This document shows positions 1 to 5,227 of a DNA stretch of 5,227 nt, piece after piece. Source of the stretch: Clostridia bacterium (GTDB lineage Bacteria; Bacillota; Clostridia; Christensenellales; DTU072); contig JAQVME010000120.1 of assembly GCA_028703745.1 (NCBI GenBank), positions 1 to 5,227 on the forward strand, written 5' to 3'. The position numbers and the translations under genes are program-made. The notes beneath the pieces were generated by a model, which saw nothing but the letters and a program-made list of their open reading frames with translations, was not told the DNA's origin and did not search any database. Position 1 is the stretch's first letter. Every line of letters begins with the position of its first letter.

Positions 1-1304
1 TATGCCGAATAATCAGTAATCCTCTTCGCGGGATAATCGACGAACTCCTGCGTACCATTGGACTGTATGTATGCCGGAGTTATATATCCGCCGTCAATGG
101 CATCAGAAATATCCAATTCAGTAAGGTAATCATTCTTTATTTTCGCATTCTGAACCTTAATATCGTCGAGGGTACCGTTCTTAATTGTAACGTATCTCAC
201 GTTGGAATCGGCTGAAAGATTCGAGGAGCTTTCAAAATCGGTAATCTGGTTGTTGTTGAAGGAAATGTGATGCGCAATGTCGTTAGCGTGTACATGCCCC
301 GTAAAGACATATCTCATGCCATAATCGGCAAGGAAATCGGCGCAGTTAATCCAGTCGGTGATGATGAAACCGGTCATAATCTCCTTTTCCATGGTCGTAT
401 GCGGTACTATCGAATGGTGCGCAATACCTATTGCATAATCGTCATGCTTTTGGTTGGCGGCAAGGAATTCCTGCGTAGCTTGCGTAAGTGTGCCGCCAAG
501 TACATGCCCTTCGGAAGCGTTCGATTGAACAACGTCAAGCCCGATGACCACTTCTGCCGTCGCCGTTTCGGCAATATAGGTTATTTCGCCCTCTAGGTAA
601 TCGTTATCGGCTTCTTTGCTTTCGTATTGGTAAGTAATTTCCGTGCCTGTTGCGGTAGTCGAATTAATAAACTTATATTTTTCGGTGTCCCCTGCATATT
701 CTGCGGCGGAATAATAAGCCTCAGCTTCGGCGTCCGTCAAGTCGGGATAACCCAGCGAGGAATATATCTTTGTGACGTCCTTTCTGCTGACGTTCTGCGT
801 GTACTGTTTTGTGCCGTCGGAGAAAATAAAGACCTCTTCATTGTACAAATCATGGTTGCCCATAGCGACGAAAACCTGAAAATGCGCCATTCCCGGCTCT
901 TCTCTTATTTCGTTTTGCATGGCGCGGAGGGCGTTTGCAACGTCGATATGCGACTGTCTTTCACCGTCCTGAGCAATGTCGCCCGAAACCACAAGATAGT
1001 CGGGTTTCTGCAGCTTTATGCGCTCAAGCGAATTGCGGAAAGCAAGCTCGGCCTCCAGCCACATTTTTGTAAAGGTTTTTTGTACGTACTGCGAAAACTC
1101 TTCGCCGTAGTTGCTGTCGCAAAAACGCAAGGGATAATAATGCGTATCCGTCAAATGCGCTACTACCGTCTCGTCCGTCCAAACGGGATCAACGGCGGCA
1201 TTGGCTTTTTCGCCTACCGTAAGAATACCTGCGGTAACGCAAAACGCCAATAAAAGCACTAAAATACATAGTAGCACTCTGTTCCGACTAAAAATTCTGA
1301 CCAT
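1..1304 (-). CDS. Secreted calcineurin-like metallophosphoesterase, C-terminus beyond window
   Basis: The visible 434 residues carry the full ordered motif set of the PF00149 metallophosphoesterase fold: DxH at D53/H55, GD at G108-D109, GNHD at 149-152, a His pair at 296-297 and GHVH at 336-339. In this family these residues bind two divalent metals and hydrolyse phosphomono- or diesters; the substrate here cannot be told. Residues 1-30 form a signal peptide (basic start, hydrophobic stretch about 10-30) with a likely A-N-A cleavage site near residue 36. Cys22 is preceded by L-A-F, a poor lipobox, so a lipoprotein is unlikely. An insertion of about 140 residues separates GNHD from the His pair. 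The ATG at 1302-1304 is chosen because GGAGG (1311-1315) lies 6 nt upstream and the signal peptide begins at once. It sits 37 bp after the coiled-coil gene with no terminator or promoter between, so the two are probably co-transcribed. The frame is open at position 1; wall-anchor or repeat domains may follow. Confidence 0.93.
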   Translation of the reverse strand, partial: MVRIFSRNRVLLCILVLLLAFCVTAGILTVGEKANAAVDPVWTDETVVAHLTDTHYYPLRFCDSNYGEEFSQYVQKTFTKMWLEAELAFRNSLERIKLQKPDYLVVSGDIAQDGERQSHIDVANALRAMQNEIREEPGMAHFQVFVAMGNHDLYNEEVFIFSDGTKQYTQNVSRKDVTKIYSSLGYPDLTDAEAEAYYSAAEYAGDTEKYKFINSTTATGTEITYQYESKEADNDYLEGEITYIAETATAEVVIGLDVVQSNASEGHVLGGTLTQATQEFLAANQKHDDYAIGIAHHSIVPHTTMEKEIMTGFIITDWINCADFLADYGMRYVFTGHVHANDIAHHISFNNNQITDFESSSNLSADSNVRYVTIKNGTLDDIKVQNAKIKNDYLTELDISDAIDGGYITPAYIQSNGTQEFVDYPAKRITDYSA

Positions 1305-1341
1305 TAACAACCTCCGAAAAATATGTTATATAAATTGTTTT

Positions 1342-2721
1342 TTATAAACTAAAATTATAAAAAGACGTGCTTTTCAGCGCCCCCGACAAATACTTATCGG
1401 TGGTGAAAATCAGCGTTGCCTTGTCCGTATTGCGGGTATGCAGCAAATCAATAAGACGGTTCTTGTCCTCTAACGACATATCCTCCTCAGGCTCAAACAT
1501 AAGTGTGAGCGGCAATTCCATAGCCAGGCAAGCAGCTACCGCCAGCTTTCTCCTAGTCGCTTCGTCAAGTTTTGAGACCTTCTGGTGCGCGGTTTTTTGG
1601 TCCAGATTGAAGCCCTTCATTATGAAAAACAACCTCTCATCGGCAATTTTCTCGGCTCTTAGTTCTTTCAGAAGCGTCTTTGAGGAACGAGCCAATCTGT
1701 CAAGCATATCGCCGAGGCAGGTTATTGTGTCCTTAATTTTTTCTCTGTATTCGCCGCGGAGCAAGTCGGCGTTGCTCTCGCCTTCGATTCTTACGTCGCC
1801 GCCGGTAACTTGCATGCTGCTGGGCAGCGTGCGCATAATGGCAGAAACAATATTGGCAAGCACCCTTCCCGACTGTGAATACACTACGGTGATACCCTTT
1901 CTTTTTACGTCGAAACTAATGTTTTTTAGCTCGACATTGCCTGTATCCTTGTTCGTAAGCGAAAGAAATTTCACCTCAAGGATATTGCGCACATCAAACC
2001 TCTCCATCTTAGTTTTGACGGGCTCCATAAAGCTCTGCTCAATGACGCCCTCGGCTCCGATTATGGGGGCAACGGGGGTTTTGCCCAGTAGCTTATAGCC
2101 CTCCGCCGCTTGCTCCTTCAGCGTAGCAACGACTTCTTTGTCGGCGGCGAGCTGTGTATCAAGCGCGGCAAGCGCGAATTCAAGCTGCTGCCTTTCTTCG
2201 ACGTTTTTTTGTGAATAGGCTTCGTAAATGCTGAATTTATCGTTTTCCTTTTCGTAAAAGGCTCGTTCAAGGTTGGTCCTTTGAAGCTCCAGCTCCAATT
2301 CAATAAGCCTGTTCTCGTATTCAAGCTTGCTTTGCTGCTTGAGTAGCTCCAGCTCCTCAAGCTTCATTTCCACACGCTTATCGAGCATCTCACAACGGTT
2401 TTTGTATTCTTTCTCTTGCGCCTCGAGAAGCGCCTTAAACTTTTTGTTGGCTTCCCCCAGCCTCTGCCTTTGGGACTCAAGCTCGTCCTTTAGCGCTATA
2501 CCTTTTTTGTAAGCGCGTCTATTTTCTTTCTTTGTTAAGGGGAGGTCAATATCTCTCGTCCACCAAAGCGGCGTTTCGTCGGAGTCCTTGTAGCCGGCAT
2601 AAAAATCCTGCGGCGCCGGCGTATAAGCCAGACTGCTTAACAAAAATTCCGGTACTTTGTAGTCGGCTTTATCGGTATGTACCATTTTTGCTACGCTGCT
2701 TCGGGCAGTGGGTTTTGCCAT
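1342..2721 (-). CDS. Coiled-coil protein with degenerate ABC ATPase-like domain
   Basis: This is a 459-residue cytoplasmic protein with no signal peptide or membrane segment. Residues 1-60 are a non-helical N-terminus with Trp53-Trp54. Residues about 62-210 are a Glu/Lys/Gln/Leu-rich coiled coil. Residues about 240-459 follow the order of an ABC nucleotide-binding domain: a beta-rich start ending in LKNISFDVKRKG (265-276), a Walker A position, a 'GGDVRIEGES' strand (307-316), a signature position, a Walker B position and a final 'ATLIF' strand. The key residues are lost. The Walker A position reads YSQSGRVLAN (281-290) with no GK[ST]; the signature reads VSKLDEATRRK (382-392) instead of LSGGQ; the Walker B position reads LTLMFEPEED (405-414) with Phe for Asp; the switch-His position is Thr (440-441). 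It is therefore probably a pseudo-ATPase, though the frame is intact and so looks maintained. The ATG has AGGAG (2728-2732) 6 nt upstream and its own promoter. It is first gene of an operon with the secreted phosphoesterase. Function is not recognised; scaffold or assembly roles are inference. Confidence 0.9.
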   Translation of the reverse strand: MAKPTARSSVAKMVHTDKADYKVPEFLLSSLAYTPAPQDFYAGYKDSDETPLWWTRDIDLPLTKKENRRAYKKGIALKDELESQRQRLGEANKKFKALLEAQEKEYKNRCEMLDKRVEMKLEELELLKQQSKLEYENRLIELELELQRTNLERAFYEKENDKFSIYEAYSQKNVEERQQLEFALAALDTQLAADKEVVATLKEQAAEGYKLLGKTPVAPIIGAEGVIEQSFMEPVKTKMERFDVRNILEVKFLSLTNKDTGNVELKNISFDVKRKGITVVYSQSGRVLANIVSAIMRTLPSSMQVTGGDVRIEGESNADLLRGEYREKIKDTITCLGDMLDRLARSSKTLLKELRAEKIADERLFFIMKGFNLDQKTAHQKVSKLDEATRRKLAVAACLAMELPLTLMFEPEEDMSLEDKNRLIDLLHTRNTDKATLIFTTDKYLSGALKSTSFYNFSL

Positions 2722-2748
2722 ATACTACTCCTAAAATTATTCTATATA

Positions 2749-2778
2749 ATAATATCATACATGCTTTCAAATTGTCAA
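2749..2778 (-). promoter_or_regulatory. Sigma-A type promoter of the coiled-coil/phosphoesterase operon
   Basis: On the minus strand a perfect TTGACA (2773-2778) is followed after 18 nt by TATTAT (2749-2754). Transcription should begin near 2742, giving a leader of about 20 nt that holds only the AGGAG ribosome binding site. The promoter lies downstream of the terminator of the RNA gene, so the operon does not depend on read-through from it. Confidence 0.8.
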
Positions 2779-2843
2779 TATAACTTTATATTATAAACGC
2801 ATAGAAATCACCCCGTTCAGGTCTGTATATTGATATTATTGCG

Positions 2844-2883
2844 GTAAAACAAAACGGCAACCTGTTCTGCAACAGGTTGCCGT
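2844..2883 (-). terminator. Intrinsic terminator of the non-coding RNA
   Basis: A perfect 13-bp inverted repeat (2854-2866 with 2871-2883, loop of 4) is followed on the minus strand by the T-rich run TTTGTTTTACC. On the plus strand the bases after the hairpin are CCCTTCGC with no T run, so it works for minus-strand transcription only. It ends the RNA unit starting near 3101 and insulates the operon downstream. Confidence 0.9.
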
Positions 2884-3101
2884 CCCTTCGCTATAGCTAC
2901 TTACTATACGAAAACTCTGATGGTGCCGTTCCCACGGGGACAAACAAACCCGCTTTTTGCAGGTGGGTAAACTGTTGGTACCATTTGTCTTCCCCTAGCT
3001 ATACTAATATAGGGGGCATGACATCCGCGTATTCAAACACCGTCTTCCCTTATTTGTGTTTAGGGTTATAAATCAACCCGCTTTTACGCACACCTCAGAT
3101 T
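2846..3101 (-). ncRNA. Structured non-coding RNA, candidate 6S RNA (SsrS)
   Basis: No coding frame with a ribosome binding site is seen, but the stretch has its own promoter and terminator. The RNA begins around AAUCUGAGGUGUGCG. Near its end, GGCACCAUCAGA (2916-2927) pairs with UCUGAGGUGU (3099-3090), giving 10 bp with one bulged A. This helix encloses 184 nt (2916-3099), the length expected of 6S RNA. The 5' text CUGAGGUGUGCG..AAGCGGG and the 3' text CGGCACCAUCAGAG resemble the ends of enterobacterial 6S as I remember them (CUGAGAUGUUCGCAAGCGGG, CGGCAUCUCGGAG). 6S RNA mimics an open promoter and binds housekeeping RNA polymerase. Other visible hairpins lie at 3063-3079, 2992-3016 (apical, five bp plus CCCC/GGGG), 2949-2963 (AAAAA loop) and 2926-2937 (GGGA tetraloop). 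A further hairpin at 2887-2912 sits between the core and the terminator and may be trimmed off. Several local hairpins compete with a pure rod fold, so another class (for example raiA) is possible. I see no RNase P, SRP or tmRNA hallmarks. Existence of an RNA about 0.8; 6S identity about 0.5. Confidence 0.65.
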
Positions 3102-3107
3102 AACTCT

Positions 3108-3136
3108 ATTGTAGCACACACTTGCGTTTTTTTCAA
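3108..3136 (-). promoter_or_regulatory. Sigma-A promoter of the non-coding RNA
   Basis: The minus strand has TTGAAA (3131-3136), a 17-nt spacer and TACAAT (3108-3113). TGC directly before the -10 box makes it an extended -10. The predicted start near 3101 falls two bases before the terminal helix of the RNA, which supports both the promoter and the RNA boundary. It is divergent from the promoter at 3180-3208. Confidence 0.85.
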
Positions 3137-3179
3137 TAGTAAATATTTGTTAGAATTATTTATTTTTTTAACATTATTT

Positions 3180-3208
3180 TTGACTTTATATGATAAGTAC
3201 AGTATAAT
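3180..3208 (+). promoter_or_regulatory. Near-consensus sigma-A promoter of the ECF S-component gene
   Basis: TTGACT (3180-3185), a 17-nt spacer and TATAAT (3203-3208) form a near-ideal promoter, preceded by a very AT-rich stretch (3137-3179) that could act as an UP element. The start site should be near 3215, leaving a leader of only about 20 nt. That is too short for a riboswitch, so any vitamin control would have to act through a repressor or elsewhere. Confidence 0.85.
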
Positions 3209-3235
3209 GATAAAAATTATTATGAGGGGAAATCC

Positions 3236-3811
3236 ATGAAGCTTACAAAAACCCAATTTCTCACCACAAACGCGCTGCTATTCGCTATAGTAATATTATT
3301 CGCGATATTTCCCTTTGCAATAGGAACAGTCCAGCTGGCTTTTATTCCGCTTATCGCCATAATTATTTCCGCGCAGTTCATCGGTTTGAAAAACGGACTC
3401 ATCACGGGCTTATTCTTTGGTCTTTTATCCTTGACGATAGCTTTTATCCATCCCGCCAGCGTTCTATATTTCGCATTTCAGAATCCGCTTGTATCCGTGC
3501 TTCCGAGAATACTTATCGGCGTTTCGGCGTACTTCGCCGCCGTCGGCTTCAGAAAGCTGTTCCCAAAACTTCCCGAGATAATTTCGTACGCAGTAGGCAG
3601 CGCCGCCGGCGTCATCACCAACACAGCGGGCGTACTGGGACTTATTCTTGCTTTTTATTACGGCAGACCTCTCGGCTCCTCCGGCTCGGCTATCAGCATT
3701 GAATTTATTTCGGCAATTATTGTCAGCAACTCACTGCTTGAGATTCTTATATGCACGGTAATCACGCCGCCGATAATTATTGCGCTGAAAAAGGCGTTCA
3801 AAACCAAATAA
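3236..3811 (+). CDS. ECF transporter S component (PF12822-like)
   Basis: This is a 191-residue, very hydrophobic protein with about six membrane helices (roughly 10-30, 33-50, 54-71, 88-106, 115-142, 157-186), the size and layout of energy-coupling factor S components. Helix 1 has the AxxxA motif (A13, A17) that family members use to dock on EcfT. The stretch NPLVSVLPRILIGV (83-96) and the GVITNTAGVLGL run (125-136) are typical of the PF12822 group, which includes pantothenate, folate and riboflavin carriers. The substrate cannot be read from the sequence; pantothenate is a weak guess. S components capture the substrate and rely on a shared EcfA/EcfA'/EcfT module, none of which is here, so this is probably a stand-alone group II unit. 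The ATG has GAGGGGA (3224-3230) 5 nt upstream. The gene has its own promoter and ends 26 bp before the convergent permease gene. Confidence 0.88.
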   Translation: MKLTKTQFLTTNALLFAIVILFAIFPFAIGTVQLAFIPLIAIIISAQFIGLKNGLITGLFFGLLSLTIAFIHPASVLYFAFQNPLVSVLPRILIGVSAYFAAVGFRKLFPKLPEIISYAVGSAAGVITNTAGVLGLILAFYYGRPLGSSGSAISIEFISAIIVSNSLLEILICTVITPPIIIALKKAFKTK

Positions 3812-3837
3812 TAATTCAAGTATTTTGAGAAGTTCTC

Positions 3838-5227
3838 TTACAAAGCCCTTTCGTTCTGGAAATTCAGCTTACGGAAGGCTTTTTTGTTGCTTAAAGCAAC
3901 CAGCGTATACACCGCCGTATAAGCGGCGAACGCCAGCGCGGCGATAATGAAGATGTCCGCGGGGAAAAGTCTATAATCAATGTATTTGTTGATAAGAGAG
4001 GCGAATACCGGCATAATTCGGTTGAAAATAAGCGACAAAGCAACGCCGATAAAACCGCCTGAGAGCGCAATAATTATGCTTTCAAACACGGCAAGAAGCA
4101 AGAATTTTGACGACGAAAGCCCGCTCGCCTTGTATACGACCAACTCTTTTTTTCGGTCTGTCAAGGTGACGATAGTAAGGTTTATGACACCGACGAAGGC
4201 AACGAAGCTGACGAGTATCTGCAAAAACCGTAGGAGCGTTGACACCCCTTCAAGCCCCTTTGACGCGGCGTACGCCCAATCGTCGAAGCCCAGCACATAA
4301 ACTCCCGGCTCGTTTGCCAGCTTGTCGCGCAATGAGAAAAACATATCCTGCGTAGCCGCTGCGGTTTTTATAAACGACATTTGGCTCGTAGTATCAATTT
4401 CCGCGCCGTTATATGTCATGTCCTCGAGGTTTATATACATTACTCTGTCGTTCTCGGTGCTGCTGTAATCCAGCCCGACTATTTCAAAAGCGTGGTCGAG
4501 CTTTTCGTCGTAGGCTACGTTTGCCGTCGATTTCTGCCGCGATGGTCTGTATGTGTCCCCGACCTTCAACCCGAAACGCAAGGCTATATCGTTGTTTATT
4601 ATCATAGCGTGGGCAGACGTGGCGAACTTCTGTATGGTCTCAGCGTCGACGCCCTTCGTGGCATATGTCAGCGCAGAGGCGGCGCTGACGCCGACAACCT
4701 TATATTTGAGAGGACTTTGGTTTTGTCTCGGTATTTCGTAATCTGCGATTTTGTAATAGACGATATCCGTTACACCCTCGACGTTCTGCAGCTTCTCCGA
4801 AAGCTCGCCAAAATCGGCGCTCTCGGTGCTGCTGACGACATAATCGGCGCTGTATCTGGAGTTGTAAGGCGTTATGGCGGTAATTACCAGACTAATGACA
4901 GATACTACGATGAAGGAAAAAGTCACCACAGAACCTACAAGTATGGTTAGCACGTTTGTCGAAGAATTGCGTTTTATAGAGAACGAAGCCACTCGGCTTT
5001 CACCCCCGGGAAGCGCGAAGATTCGGCTGAACAGCCGAACCACATAAGGCACGACAAAGTATACCCAGCACGCAAAAAGCGCAATGACGGCAAATGTTAG
5101 AGGTACAATCCAAGCTTCATAAACAAAAAGCAGCGTAACGGCGGTCGCCAGCAGCGCGCTCAACCCGACGATTATTACCGGCTTTGCGTATCTTACGTCC
5201 TTGACTATGCCCGAGGACAGCTCCCTG
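3838..5227 (-). CDS. FtsX/MacB-type ABC permease, C-terminal half (N-terminus beyond window)
   Basis: The frame is open to the right edge, giving 462 visible residues. It has two linker membrane helices (about 16-36 and 38-62), then a complete FtsX module: a basic SFSIKRNSS entry (81-89) and helix (about 90-117), an extracytoplasmic domain of about 210 residues (118-328), and three helices (about 331-355, 374-402, 422-446). The cytoplasmic loop DRKKELVVYKASGLS (357-371) is the hallmark FtsX coupling segment that touches the ATPase. A paired linker helix before a full module is the pattern of duplicated-FtsX, 10-helix permeases (BceB/LolC-like), so a first module of several hundred residues should lie outside the window. 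A TTG at 5161-5163 is only an internal codon: the frame and the first helix continue past it. Such permeases act with a MacB-type ATPase in export, lipid handling or antimicrobial-peptide sensing; the cargo is unknown. The tail ends with TAA at 3838-3840. Confidence 0.92.
   Translation of the reverse strand, partial: RELSSGIVKDVRYAKPVIIVGLSALLATAVTLLFVYEAWIVPLTFAVIALFACWVYFVVPYVVRLFSRIFALPGGESRVASFSIKRNSSTNVLTILVGSVVTFSFIVVSVISLVITAITPYNSRYSADYVVSSTESADFGELSEKLQNVEGVTDIVYYKIADYEIPRQNQSPLKYKVVGVSAASALTYATKGVDAETIQKFATSAHAMIINNDIALRFGLKVGDTYRPSRQKSTANVAYDEKLDHAFEIVGLDYSSTENDRVMYINLEDMTYNGAEIDTTSQMSFIKTAAATQDMFFSLRDKLANEPGVYVLGFDDWAYAASKGLEGVSTLLRFLQILVSFVAFVGVINLTIVTLTDRKKELVVYKASGLSSSKFLLLAVFESIIIALSGGFIGVALSLIFNRIMPVFASLINKYIDYRLFPADIFIIAALAFAAYTAVYTLVALSNKKAFRKLNFQNERAL

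Noticed and set aside
267..1253. Plus-strand open frames of 109 and 208 codons (267-596 and 627-1253)
   Set aside because: They lie antisense to the phosphoesterase, which has every family motif in order; the plus frames have no recognisable domain or ribosome binding site.
1305..1359. Internal promoter before the phosphoesterase gene (TATAAT at 1354-1359, minus strand)
   Set aside because: No -35-like sequence exists 16-18 nt upstream (GGGCGC there), so co-transcription with the upstream gene is simpler.
1367..2098. Plus-strand open frame of 243 codons opposite the coiled-coil gene
   Set aside because: Its Ser/Leu-rich product is a typical antisense shadow of a charged reading frame, without start signals.
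2877..3071. Small plus-strand frame of 64 codons
   Set aside because: It lies inside the structured RNA unit, begins in the terminator stem, and has no ribosome binding site or promoter on that strand.
2884..3101. Riboswitch or T-box leader controlling the coiled-coil operon
   Set aside because: The operon has its own TTGACA/TATTAT promoter after the terminator, and no T-box, cobalamin, TPP, FMN or SAM core motif is visible in the RNA.
3798..3837. Possible bidirectional terminator between the convergent genes
   Set aside because: Only a 6-bp TCAAAA/TTTTGA repeat with a 19-nt loop and the tight palindrome GAGAAGTTCTC are seen, with no GC-rich stem or T run.
5161..5163. TTG as the start codon of the FtsX permease
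   Set aside because: The frame stays open to the window edge, the codon falls inside a membrane helix, and no ribosome binding site precedes it; the true start is outside the window.

Overview
The window looks like chromosomal DNA from a Gram-positive, low-to-mid GC bacterium, most likely an uncultured member of the Clostridia. This is inferred from strong AGGAG/GGAGG ribosome binding sites, clear sigma-A type promoters in AT-rich intergenic DNA, a stand-alone ECF-transporter S component, and a large FtsX-type permease. No marker gene fixes the genus. There are no phage, transposon, CRISPR, tRNA or rRNA signals.

Layout. (1) Positions 1-2721, minus strand: a two-gene operon. It starts from its own promoter (2749-2778) with a 459-residue cytoplasmic protein (1342-2721) that joins a long coiled coil to an ABC-ATPase-like domain lacking the usual catalytic residues. 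After 37 bp comes a secreted calcineurin-like metallophosphoesterase (1-1304), whose C-terminus runs off the window. (2) Positions 2844-3136, minus strand: a non-coding RNA transcription unit with its own promoter, a structured body of about 255 nt and a 13-bp intrinsic terminator. Its terminal helix encloses 184 nt and resembles 6S RNA. (3) Positions 3180-3811, plus strand: a near-consensus promoter and a membrane S component of an ECF vitamin transporter, divergent from the RNA gene. (4) Positions 3838-5227, minus strand: the C-terminal half of a duplicated-FtsX ABC permease, convergent with the S component and open at the right edge.

How the parts work together. The S component should capture a vitamin-like substrate and dock on a shared EcfT/EcfA module encoded elsewhere. 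The FtsX permease needs an ATPase, probably encoded upstream of it outside the window. The degenerate ABC-like protein is unlikely to hydrolyse ATP. Its coiled coil suggests a scaffold or assembly role, and its operon partner is an enzyme acting outside the membrane. The most interesting points are this pseudo-ATPase operon and the 6S-like RNA.
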